From assembly GCF_025024155.1 (NCBI RefSeq), contig NW_026251718.1, forward strand, positions 62,001 through 126,000: 64,000 nucleotides of DNA, in the 5' to 3' direction. The position numbers and the translations under genes were made by a program. Below the pieces are notes generated by a model. The model worked only from the letters and a program-made list of their open reading frames with translations, searched no databases and had not been told where the DNA came from. Origin of the DNA: Gamsiella multidivaricata (lineage: Eukaryota > Mortierellomycota > Mortierellomycetes > Mortierellales > Mortierellaceae). This document shows, piece by piece, positions 11,801-22,008 of this stretch. The number at the start of each line of letters is the position of its first letter. The stretch's first letter is position 1.

Positions 11801-14073
11801 CGACTGCGATCAAACGGAACGACAAACATTTCGTTGGGCAATGGCGGCACTCAACTTCGCTATGAAGATGACGAAAGGCAACAACATTCTTGCGCTCAGC
11901 GACTCGGAGTTTTCGTGGCTACGATCTAAGATTGCCGGCTGCATGACGCTTTTGATCTCTCACTTTGATATTCACGGGGCCAGGACACAGAGCGAGACAC
12001 TTCGAAACGAGCACGACGGAAGACAAACACAAAAGCCCTTGGATCAGACACGTCTTTTGGAGGAGATCAGCGCCATCCTCAAGCTTGCGACATCGAACGA
12101 GAGTCCGCTTTCACCAGAGGCAATACAGAACCATAAGTCACAAGTAGAGAAATTGGCGAAGATTGAGAACAAAAGGAATGAGAGGGAGCAGGAAATCAAA
12201 GTCATCGGCAAAGTCCTGGATGATCAAAAGCCTGAAGACCGATCTCTGGTATTCTTGGCTGCACTGACAGATTCGGTGGCAATTCGATGGCAGCTAGTCA
12301 AATATATCGGTTCTGGTACATTCGGCACAGTCCACCTTGGCACCAATTCTGATACAGGAGAACTGATTGCCGTGAAGGAGATTCGGTTCGCAAACGCATC
12401 CATGACTCTTGTTAAGTCGATCCGCGACGAGATGAAGGTCATGAAGATGCTGCATCACCCCAACATTGTACGATATGATAACATTGAGGTCCATCGACAT
12501 CGAGTATTCATCTTCATGGAGTATTGTCAAGGGGGCAGTTTGGCGGATTTACTGGAGCATGGCAGGATCGAGGACGAAAAAGTTATCAAGTTTTATACTC
12601 TGCAGATGTTGAAGGGACTTGCCTACCTCCATGACATGGACGTGGTTCATCGAGATGTCAAGCCGGACAGTAGGTGCCCGCTGTGAGAATTGATGTGGCT
12701 CCAAATTTAGTCCTTCCAGGATAATCGGATCCAGAGTGCTGATCATATTCATTCTTATGTGTTTAGATGTCCTTTTGGATCATAATGGCAACATCAAATT
12801 TGTAGATTTCGGTGCAGCCAAGATCCTGGCCAAAAACCAGAGAACACGAACAGCCGCAAAAAGTCTCCACGACGGTGTTGGTGCCAACTCTCTGAATGGA
12901 ACGCCGATGTACATGGCCCCGGAGGTGATCAAGAACGGAGAGAAGGGTCGCAAGGGAAGCATGGATATCTGGTCAATGGGATGCTGTGTGCTTGAGATGG
13001 CAACCGGTCGCCGACCTTGGGCCCATTTGGACAATGAATGGGCTGTTATGTTCCACGTTGCCACCTCTCACCCACCGCTACCCGATCCATCTCAGATGAG
13101 TGCTAAGGGAATTGCTTTCCTCAAGAGATGCTTCACCCGAAATAGCAAGGAGCGTCCATCAGCTGTGGAGCTGCTTCGTGACCCATGGCTCAAGGGAGTA
13201 GATCAAGACGAAAGCAGCGAGGAGTATCGATATGAAGGTCCGCCTTTGGAGGTCAACAGTGATGGAGAGACGGTCACTCCTGTTCAGTTTGGCTATGGGG
13301 AAGAGGATCTTGCCGACTATCCTGATATTGAGAAGAAGCCATCGAGCCATGGAAATATGTCATATGCCGAACACGAACTTGAACAGAGCAATGGCGTTAG
13401 CAGCGATGGACCTAAGCTCGAGCATTCAGCCCCGCTCACGGAGAAGAGTATGATGCGTGCCGAGAACCGGAGTCACATCTATGCTGACAAGGAAATCGTG
13501 GATGGAGCTGAAGGAATGAGCGGACTAGGGGCCGGGAATACCTCTGGAGGCGGAAGCAGCCAAAACAGCACTGACTCCATTATGTCAGATACGGTATCCG
13601 AGGTTGGATCCGAGGTGGAGCTGATGCTGAGTGCCATTCGGGAGCGTGAGGAAGGCTCTAGGCAGGTCTCAAAACAGTCCTCACCCTTACTCGATAAGGA
13701 CCTGCAAGGAGCGGGAGTGATCCATGGTGTGTTTGAAGGTGCAGGCGGTCTTGAGAATATCGGCGATGGTGACGATAGTAGTCGCCGCGAACCACCACCA
13801 ACTACTACGGACGTGTCAGCATCAATATTGATGCTGCCTTCACGTAGCGTCGATGTGAGCGAGCACAGTGGATTTGCGCGCGAGATGGGTTTGGACATGT
13901 ACGGTGAAACGAGTCCTAAGATCAGGGATGGCCAAGCCTCGCCTATTGTGTCCGTGAAGCTGATGGAGAAGACAGGGGAAGATCAGACGGCAACAGAAAG
14001 CGCGAATGCAGCGACGGCTGCTATCTTGACCGAGGGTGCTCCCTGGCGTTCAGAATCCGAAGACTCTATCTGA
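8870..14073 (+). CDS. SSK2: Ssk2/Ssk22/Wis4-like MAP kinase kinase kinase (MEKK4 type)
   Basis: Top-tier kinase of a stress (Hog1/p38) MAPK cascade. Exons 8870-9051, 9100-10746, 10848-11009, 11105-12669 and 12767-14073 total 4863 nt, giving 1620 aa. Residues 1-75 are basic and Ser-rich, 80-250 strongly acidic, then ~800 residues of helical regulatory region. The catalytic domain spans about 1055-1335 and has the glycine loop GSGTFGTV, the lysine in AVKEIRF, HRDVKPDN (split by intron 4), DFGAAK and the APE motif in MYMAPEV. The ~300-residue tail is low-complexity. In yeast the N-terminal part binds the Ssk1 response regulator; that role here is by family. Intron 2 was chosen so that its branch site CTAAC near 10812 serves the acceptor at 10847. 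Confidence 0.93.
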
Positions 14074-15070
14074 CAATCTCGTATAGCAGTAGGGGCAGTG
14101 TATCTATCATAAGGGATCCATGTCAATTGAAAATTCTATCCCTTCCTCCGCTTCCAGTCATGTATGGGACCAATTTATTAGATTTGGTTAAAAATCATAA
14201 AGAAATAACTGCACTTCTATACTCATGAAATATTTGTCCTTGAATGTCGCATTGATCTGTACCTTGGTGGTATTCAGAACCGACTCTGGTATCCAGAAAT
14301 AAGCCCATGATGTTCAGGACCTGCTCCCCAAGTTTACAAAATGAGCCTTCGCTTAATGTTAGTAGCCTAGACAATGTACTGCTTTGTGGACGCCGCCTCT
14401 CCGTTCTTCGGATACTGCACAATTTAGTCAATTACTCTCTCAGTGAGACGCTCTTTCATCGTCCGTCAGAATTGGCACAAACAAAAAGCCGCGTGCCTCA
14501 TATGCATCAATGCACTACCCGACTCATGTAATCGATCTAGTATCTGTCACTGTTGTGATGCGCCGGGTCAAGTGCCGTAATTCTCTGATATCTGAAGTAC
14601 CATGAGAAGATGATGGTTTGGCGTTCCTCAGCAACAGTGCGGGAGATCCCGTTTGGTTATTGAGGCTGACTACAGTCTCTAGAGCTTTCTGAGGTTTAAT
14701 GATATCGGGATTGATTCAGGGGCTAAGAGGACCGTTACAGCGGTCGTTCTCACCACGGTGGATTGGTTGTTGGCGAAAAACATCTCGGTTTCACAAGGGT
14801 CGCACACCTACACCATAAAGGCATACATGGCTGAGGCTTCAGAGGGCAAAGAGAAGAGTCGGATTTCAAATTGCGCTCCAGGGTTAACAACCGAGCGTCA
14901 TGAAAGTACATGGGCTAAAGCGGTGCCCTAGGAAAGTTTGAGGATTGGGCCATCAAGTGCCAACAATGCAGCCAGGAAAGGAACCGAGACCATCAGGCTA
15001 GCCATAATATGGCTCGCGCCGCCCTATATCTTGTAGAGCGTCAAGAGTGACCCCGGATCTGAAGCGCCAG

Positions 15071-15096
15071 CAACGACAACAACAACAACAACAACA
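15071..15096. repeat. (AAC)n microsatellite
   Basis: Roughly nine AAC/ACA units, slightly interrupted at the 5' side. Confidence 0.8.
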
Positions 15097-15470
15097 GCAC
15101 TAAGCGCCGTGTGGGGTGGCAGCATAGACACGGTGGGGGATGAAAAGAGCTGTGTCACTATCCTTTGATACAGAAAATTTTGCAGTACATGGTTTGACGC
15201 TTAAATGGCTACCGGGTGATGAGAACTGAGAACACATCATGGAGGACTTCCATGCCTCGCGCAGTATGTGGCCGACGTTTGTCCACTGTTTAGTGTCCAG
15301 TGCGTGCAGATTTATTTATTTTTTAGACCAAAGAGGAGCGGACTGCGCCCAGCGCTCAGGTACAGAGGCACAGCACTCGATTACTCTATTTAGGTTGGGA
15401 CGACGAAAAAAATTGACGTCAACAAAAAAGACTGCTTGGGCATACGCGCACTGGCATATATACGACCCGC

Positions 15471-15540
15471 ATACGCGCATACACACATACACACATACAC
15501 ACATACACGCATACAGCGAATACAGCGAATACAGCGCATA
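15471..15540. repeat. CATACA/CATACG microsatellite grading into CAGCGAATA units
   Basis: Six- to eight-base units of the ACACATAC type followed by three ACAGCG-AAT type units. No coding interpretation is supported, although all frames are open. Confidence 0.75.
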
Positions 15541-15649
15541 CATCCTGTCTGCCCTTTCATACGCATTCATAATCAAACACCAGGGCGAGGCGAGTGGAGG
15601 CCTCCAGTGGGAATGAGGGGGGACCGGTCCGGTTACTCGAAGGACCCAA

Positions 15650-16020
15650 CGGGTGCTCACTCCTTCATTCGCCTTCACCTTCACTCACTCGTTGACCTAG
15701 CCCTGCTTCCTTCTCTCTTCCCCTCCTTTGCCACCATCCAGGTTCGCACGCTACTGACGTCAGCACGTGGACCATTTTTTTTTTTTCTTTTTTTTCTTTT
15801 CATTTCTTTTTTTTTCTTTTCATTTCTTTTTTATTCTCTCTCCTTTCCCCACACTTTCACACTTCCACCCCACACTCTCAGGTACATCCTTCATACTCCA
15901 CCATCCAGCACATCATACCACACCGCAGAACCCACTTTACTGACTTTTCACCCATTCTCCCACGGGCCCACACTCGCCCACCATCACCAACCGTAGCCAA
16001 GACTATTGACGACGAACGAC
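15650..16020 (+). promoter_or_regulatory. promoter-like CT-rich block with CRE and E-box motifs
   Basis: A CRE palindrome TGACGTCA (15756-15763) and an E-box CACGTG (15765-15770) lie side by side just upstream of about 60 bases of T-rich sequence and then CT/CA-rich sequence without ATG codons. This resembles the leader of a strongly expressed gene in this genome. No coding exon follows for about 1.7 kb, so the transcript it would drive is unknown. The promoter call is inference from composition and motifs. Confidence 0.4.
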
Positions 16021-16480
16021 CGCGGCCGCAAGTAACCAAAGATAAGTTTATTTGAGCTCTCCTCCTTCACCCCACCTCTTCTTCCCTTACCCTTTTTATT
16101 TCTGCTGGGCATTCTTGGTGACGTGAATCTGGGCGGTTGTCAGTTTTCTGGAGGCACCTGTGCGGTCGGTGTGCTGGGCAGGGCCTCTTGGATTCTTGGA
16201 GTGGGGACGGCTACCTTTTCAAAACACACTGCTCCAGCTCCTAAGGGACAGCACAAAGCTGCGGGTAGGGACGCCATCCCCTATACCACTCTAGCTGTGA
16301 GCCACAGGGTACAGTCGGGTGAGGCACTCCAAGTCATGTTCAAACGAAACCGGGGTTCTTTGTGAGGCCTTTTTTGACAACATTGGTCAGGTGAACTGGG
16401 AGAGAGTAGACACCGGGGGGTTTAGTCTGGGGACCGGTGCATGGGGTTTTTGTCCGTATTCTCATGCACTCGACCCCCAC

Positions 16481-16735
16481 TTGTTCTCTTTTTTTGTTCT
16501 TGCTGTTGTTGCTGGCTACTATCGGGTCCTTGTGTTCTCGGGACCAGTATAGAGGTAGTAGCCAGGGGTGGAGACCGTGCCTGGGACACGGCTCTCCACG
16601 TTGTTCTCTTTTCTGTAGTTTTTCGTTGAATCGCTGGCACTACCGGGTTCTGACCAACCTTGCTGTAGTGTTCGGCATGTGGTCCCAATGTACAGTATTC
16701 CCATTTAGAGGGACCACGTTGTTCTCTTTTCCATC
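16481..16735 (+). repeat. copy 1 of a 464-bp-period direct repeat
   Basis: Similar along its length to 16944-17199. The offset is 463-464 bp, with many single differences and small indels. It contains three stem-loops and two T-rich tracts. The stems differ in sequence from copy 2 but still pair. Confidence 0.8.
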
Positions 16736-16943
16736 TCTCTTTCGTTGATTCCAGCGTACCAGTGGAATTTTGTCTAGGCTTGCCTAGCTCTGCTGGTCAT
16801 CCTGGGACTATCCATGCACAGGATTTTTGTCCGCATTCCTGTTGCTGGTGGTCCAATTGTTCTCCTCCACTTGAAAACATGTTTGTAAATCATCACTGGC
16901 AATAGCCAGCAGTGGGGGGTTTTGATTATAGATCTCCCCCGCT

Positions 16944-17199
16944 TTGTTCTCTTTTTACTTTTTCTTGCTGTTGTTGCTGGCCACTACCGGGTCCTTGTGT
17001 TCTCGGGACCACTATAGAGGTAGTAGTCAGGGGTGGGGCCTGTGATAGGGACACAGGCTTCCGCGTTGTTCTTTTTTTTTTATTTCTTGTTGGTTCGCTG
17101 ACACTACCGGGTTCTGACCAACTTTGCTGTAGTGTTCGGCATGTGGTGGGCAGTGTATATTATTCCCTCAATAGAGCCCCCACGTTGTTCTTTTTTTTT
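16944..17199 (+). repeat. copy 2 of a 464-bp-period direct repeat
   Basis: Counterpart of 16481-16735. The closing stems are CCTGTG/CACAGG (17039-17057) and GTGG(T)GGGC/GCCCCCAC (17143-17183). In copy 1 the corresponding stems are CCGTG/CACGG and GTGGTCCC/GGGACCAC. Both sides of each stem have changed together. Confidence 0.8.
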
Positions 17200-17702
17200 T
17201 TTTTTTTTTCTTTTGTTGTGGTGGTGGCTGGACCAGTCCGTTGAAGAGGTGGTACCAGTAGTGGGGCGCGGTGTGCACAATGGGGGTTTTGTTTGCATCC
17301 CCAGCGCATCCGCCAGCACTTTGTTCTCTCAATCTTTTGTATTACTTTTCGTGGGCGGCCCTCTTGGCTGACTTCTTCTTTTCTGGTTTGCTTGGTGTTG
17401 TCAAAAAAGCCCTTGCAAAGCGCCTCGTGTTCATTTGGGACATGGCTTGTGGGGTCCCCTTCTGTGCTCTAGTGGTCTTGCAGTCTGGGGTGAGTATAGG
17501 TTTAAAGGATGGCCTCCTCTGCCTCTGGTCTTTGTGTTCTCTCTTTCGGGCTCGGGTGGTGTTGTTTTTGGAAGGGTCCTGGAGCCCTTCAGGGGTTCAA
17601 GTAGTCTCTGTTTGATATGCCTATCACATAGAGGCCTTTGGATCCTGGTGGCCAAGCGGGTCTGCGCACCGAAATGTTCTTTTTTTTCTATCTTTTTTTA
17701 GA

Positions 17703-18464
17703 ATGGCAACGACAAAGGCAGCTGGTACTAACCATCATCCTTTCTCCCCAGTGTCTTTTCTTTCTTCCTTAGACCCCTCTCGACCAGCACAGACGACCGT
17801 GGCGACAGTGGGCACAACGGGCGCAACGGGCGCAACGGGCGCAACGGGCGCAACGGGCGCAACAAGACAGCAGCGGGCACAACAGGCGCAACAAGACAAC
17901 AGGATCGCGAGTGGTGGAGGAGGATGAGTGGGCCGGGAGACAGAAACATATTCAAAAATAAATCATATCCATCATATCCATCAGAAAACTGTATAACAAT
18001 TCTTCTTGTTGCCTTGTCTCTCTGTGTGCTCGTCTATGTGTCTATGTGTCTTGTGTCAATGCGTGTATGTGTCTATGCGTCTTTAATTTGGCAGCAAAGC
18101 ATTTCCTCTCATCGAGGACGTGACCTGAACTGGCCCCAACCCGCACAAAACCCATAGACCAACGCATTTTTTTAACCATCGACTTGCGGCTCGAAAAACG
18201 ACTTTGCATTTCCTCAGAAGCTTGGTCGAATAACTCGAGATTCGCAGCCAACAAAACCAACAGCACCAGTCGATTTAGAAAGATCGGATTCATTTAGTAA
18301 AACGACATTCATCTCGCGTTAGAGTCCCACTCACTATGCCGTCTTGCGTTGGAAGGTCTCCTGTGCAGCACAGAAAATATTTTTGCCACCAATTTTCTGT
18401 CTTTTCGAAATACTGACACGGCTCTTCCCTCAGCTGATCACGGCAGTTGTCCAGTATAACACTC
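17703..18464 (+). other. possible terminal exon(s) and 9-bp minisatellite; otherwise intergenic
   Basis: A consensus branch site TACTAAC (17726-17732) is followed by pyr-rich sequence and two acceptor-like AGs (17750-17751 and 17771-17772). Downstream, GCGCAACGG is repeated five times (17821-17865) and all three frames are open, so no reading frame can be chosen. An ATG at 17703 opens a 74-residue low-complexity frame, and the frame after the second acceptor runs to a TAA near 17957. From about 17960 to 18464 there is only the promoter of the next gene. Confidence 0.3.
17821..17865. repeat. GCGCAACGG minisatellite, 5 units
   Basis: Five head-to-tail nonamers with degenerate units on both sides. 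The nonamer keeps any reading frame open. Confidence 0.85.
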
Positions 18465-19760
18465 ATGAACAGCCTTGTCAACTATGCAAGCGACTCTGAA
18501 TCCGAATGCGAATCAAGCGGACCATCCCTCATTGCAATCTCTAAACAACCTTCTGCGCCTTCGTCGCCAGTAATCGGCTCTTCTACAGACCAGACTCACC
18601 AACAACCAGCTCCCAGTCAGCAGCAGGACAGCAGCCCAGTAAATACCAATAAGCCAGGTCGCGATGGTGATACCGTCTCCACACCACTGGACAGATGCAA
18701 TGAAGGAGACGAGTTTGTCTCTGCAGCGCTCAAGGACCTCCAGAGCTTTGCAGCGACAGTTGATCCTACATCGAACTCCTCTCCAGCAACGGTTTCCACT
18801 CAATTGAAACCTCAAGAAGAGTCGCAGGATACAAGCGAATCGAGTAGACCGATAGCTATGGATCTGGATGGCGGCTCAATGATCACTGAGGTAATTGTGG
18901 GAGATAGTGCGAGTACGGATCTACCAGCGACGATTTTGGCGACTCCTACGGTAGTGCTTACAAGCGAGCAACAACATATATTCGATGGATTCCTCGCCGC
19001 CATCGACGCGATACCTTTGACTACCAAGGAGCAATCTCGCCCACCACCGCGACCTTCGTCACCTCTCACCGCCCAAGGGTGTACTCTCCCACTCCTGCCA
19101 TCTGAAGGCCCTGGTCACTTCGCCGGGGATAGCTCACCATCAGATTCTCAATGGCAGCAAGCGCAAAGCGTGCATTCAGTATACAGTCGGATGCACCAGC
19201 TTTCGCTTCTGTCGAGTCCCCTGATCAATCAAAAGGATATTGAGAAGCACCTGATAGAGTTTGCGATCCGCATATTAGATTGGGAACAAGGTGGAATGAA
19301 GCCTGCATATTTCTTGGGTGAGGAGAGAGCTCAGGCCTTGGCTCAACAGGACGCGATCAAGAAGAATATCGACGGCCAGGATGGAAGTGATAGCGGCATG
19401 GACGTGGACACGGACCTGGGTGGAGATGAGGATGATGAGGAGGCAGGTAACCCTGTTCTTATGCCGCCATATGGAGGAGTGGTTGGAGAGATGCTGGAGT
19501 ACATGAATCGAATTGAACAGTCTGCGATACCGAAAGGATGGACGCTTGTCTGGGACGCAAAGGAGGGCTCTTATGGCTTCAGACACATTGCCACGGTATG
19601 TTATATTACAGTGCGCAGGTGAATATCTTTGCGGATCAAATTATCTTTACCCACTGACCTGACCACGGCGTCGCTTTAGGCAACCTTTTCTGCAACCTGT
19701 CCGTCCTCCGAGTTGCTTACTCAACTGGGCCCGTCAATTTCGCCAACGAATTCGAAATGA
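18465..19760 (+). CDS. Ser/Pro-rich protein with a WW-like C-terminal segment
   Basis: Two exons, 18465-19595 and 19680-19760, give 403 aa. The ATG at 18465 is preferred because the upstream frame begins without ATG. The N-terminus (MNSLVNYASDSESECES) is acidic. Residues ~30-220 are low-complexity Ser/Thr/Pro/Gln-rich, ~230-290 are helical, and then comes an acidic stretch. Near 355-375, PKGWTLVWDAKEGSYGFRH resembles the first strand pair of a WW domain of the FNBP4 type. The second conserved aromatic is not obvious, so the domain may be degenerate. If the intron were spliced one base out of phase, exon 2 would instead read to a TAA at about 19804. No function is proposed beyond a possible nuclear/splicing adaptor. 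Confidence 0.6.
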
Positions 19761-19975
19761 TCGGGGTGAAGGAAGCAGAACATATATTCACCAACATCGG
19801 CTAAGCTGCGCATGTAATATAAACAAGCAAATGGAAAAGAAATGGCAGCGTGTCTTTATTGATAGATTAATAGAACCGGTATGAAGAACAATTCCGTATT
19901 ACGAGAGAAATGCAACATGACGCTGTGAAGCGATCTATCGGCCGGTTGTACGAATGAGAAATTGTACCAGCTTGC

Positions 19976-21737
19976 TTAAGAGTCAAATACTGCGTCCATC
20001 TCTTGTCGTTGTCGCTGTTGTTCTTGTCGCTGAGCCTCACGAGCTTCTGTAAAGCATAACAAACAACAGAAGCCATGTCAATCAATGTCAACGCAAACCT
20101 CATTGGAGCCCCGAAAAAAACCCCCCAACTGATTCTTCGCGAACCTTTAGCTGCCTGCACAAGTGCCTTTTCCTCTGCAATCTGCTCTGGAGTCCTCCTC
20201 ACACGCAAGCCGAGCGCTCCCTGGACTAGTCTCCGAGCAACAGAATCCGTCTTTGCGGGTCTGACGCCATTATATGCCCCACTGGAAGGGTTTCCTGCGC
20301 TCCGAACAATGTCCTTATCTGCACCATTATAAGGCTTGATCTTCGCGATCTGATTTGTGAGATTAGCAATATATGCTTGCTTGGCTGCGGTAGGCACGAT
20401 AAAGTCGAGAAGATGGTTAAAAGTACGGATCGGCTAGAGATGGACTTGTGTCAACGATCGCAGACTACATACCAACGGCAGCGGATTCGAATATCACCAG
20501 GGCTTTTGTGTCATCGATCCACTTTATCCTGAATCCTCCAGAGCGGTTCTCGTATGGCGCAAACATATCTGTTAGGTGCATTGTCTTGATCGCTGGCGAA
20601 AAGTCATAGAGCTCGAGGATGTACATTTCTTCATTCGCAACTGCCATGGATAGGTATGAGAAGAAGAGTAGCGATAAGCGACAGTCGTGACAGAGATAAA
20701 GTACTGACATGCAAATTAGGTATCTTACCTTCGGACCAGTTTCCGGTCTTGGGAGCCTTGGACGCTGAAGAACTGAGCAAATGCTCTGCCGGGTGCGGCT
20801 TGGCCGACTTTGAGGCCGTTGAGTTCTCTATCCGTGGTATCGCATCCTCGTCTGAATCTTGGAGCGCAAGCTCCCATTCTTCCAGTTCTTCTACACTCTC
20901 TGTCTCGTCCTTCTTGTCGCTATCCTCACTCAATTGTATCCGATTCAATTGGTTTGATAGGTCGGACTCTGATTCGACATCGGTTCTACTGCTCGACCTC
21001 TGCTCCCGATCCTGATCTTCTGCCTTTTTTGGATCGTCTCGTCTCCAGGCCCCCTCGTCTGCGCGATCTGATCTTTTCGTGTTGGATGAATCATGGCTCC
21101 GCCCTGCAGGTCTTGTACTCGAGGAATGCATTGGCGATAATACGCCGCCATTATTGTTGCTGCTGTTATTGGATCGATTGGAGCTATAGCTGCTGGATCG
21201 GGAAAAGCTCGACCCCGGCTTGTTCTCGTCATCGCTGTACCGCCTCAGCACCGTTGCATCGAAATCCCGTCCCCTTGGGTGTCTTGGTACGGAGGGCACT
21301 GGCTGCTGTGAGGGAGATGCTGTTGATGAGTTGCTGCCGTTGTTGCTATTGCTGCTTGTCCCGGTACCACCGTTTCTATTGTCGCGATGGCCCCTTGTGT
21401 TTCCACCGCCGTGTCCGCCGCTACTTGTCGATCCGCTTCCTCCTGGTCCCATGAATTTTCCGCGACCCCGCCGTTGAACCTCGCCACCGGAAGAGTGTCC
21501 GGATCTGGATGAGTTGCCCTCTTCTGTGGAGTCTTCTTTAGGCATATTGTTGTCTCTTTGGTTCTTGCTACTGTGCTGCTGACGTGGGGAGGATGCTGTG
21601 GAGCTTTGTCTTGAGTCGCTTGACTCGGCTACGGCGGAGGTTTCGTCGTTATTTCGACGGTGACGAGGGACATAGACACCCACTTTTGGAGGCCGTCTTC
21701 CCCCGCCTGGGCCCTGCGCGCTTCCTGAGTCCGACAT
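19976..21737 (-). CDS. R3HCC1/R3HCC1L-like protein
   Basis: Exons 21737-20729, 20640-20477, 20433-20145 and 20046-19976 give 510 aa. The first ~320 residues are disordered: RG/GGG-rich, polySer/Asn, with charged stretches. From about 340, a globular segment (YILELYDF ... GFRIKWIDDTKALVIFE) matches the conserved RRM-like C-terminal region of vertebrate R3HCC1/R3HCC1L. A segment with ARRLVQGALGLRVRRTPEQI and a Gln/Arg-rich coiled tail follow. The R3H domain itself is not visible. The second intron needs a GTTGGT donor at 20476; the more typical-looking GTATGT four bases downstream breaks frame. The likely role is RNA-associated, by family only. The gene is divergent from the Tls1-like gene with 271 bp between starts. 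Confidence 0.75.
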
Positions 21738-22008
21738 GGGCTATAATAATGCTGACTAGACTTCGAGTCTGTGCGGATTCTTGCTTTGGGGTGAAGTCAA
21801 GGAGAGAAGGGGGTAAAGGAATGAGACGAATGAATCGCTTTTTGAGCACAAAGCCACAACAAACGCACTCGTTGCTGGGAAAGACGGGCCCTGCTCCAGA
21901 ACGACATCTCACTCACATCTTTGAGAACCAGACAGGAACGACAGCAAGGATCAGGACCATTACTTGAGTGTTCAACTTGGACTCTTTATACTCACATTCA
22001 CAACAGCA
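21738..22008. promoter_or_regulatory. 271-bp bidirectional promoter
   Basis: Lies between the start codons of the R3HCC1-like and C9orf78/Tls1-like genes, both putative RNA-related proteins. No specific motif stands out. Co-regulation is inferred from spacing only. Confidence 0.45.

Larger units (their letters stand above)
14074..15650. other. gene-free intergenic region
   Basis: 1.6 kb with no convincing coding or RNA gene. It starts with AT-rich 3' flank of the kinase gene and holds an AAC microsatellite and a CATACA-type repeat, both listed separately. Several short open frames lack family similarity and show no splice support. Confidence 0.5.
16424..17700 (+). other. array of hairpin modules each followed by a T-rich tract (possible structured RNA)
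   Basis: At least six inverted repeats sit directly before a TTGTTCTCTTTT-like tract on the plus strand. Examples are GTGCATG/CATGCAC (16437-16470), GTGGAGACCGTG/CACGGCTCTCCAC (16568-16599), GTGGTCCC/GGGACCAC (16679-16717), GTGGGGGG/CTCCCCCGC (16911-16941) and GCGGTGTGC/GCGCATCCGC (about 17269-17313). Further nested stems occur: CTGGCTACTA/TAGTAGCCAG at 16512-16564, CTAGGC/GCCTAG near 16774-16788, and CACTAC/GTAGTG in both duplicated copies. The orientation (hairpin, then T-run) is the same every time. The array is GT-rich and ATG-poor, with no credible ORF. It could be a structured non-coding RNA, a structured long intron or leader, or a decayed repeat. Identity is unknown. Confidence 0.55.

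Noticed and set aside
15436..15996. 186-codon plus-strand frame across the CATACA repeat and poly-T block
   Set aside because: Low-complexity translation of a microsatellite and a T-rich promoter; no ATG context or splice signals.
16424..17700. tRNA, snRNA or telomerase RNA within the hairpin array
   Set aside because: No A/B box pair, no CCA-proximal T-loop consensus, no Sm site in context, and no telomere-template-like repeat could be found.
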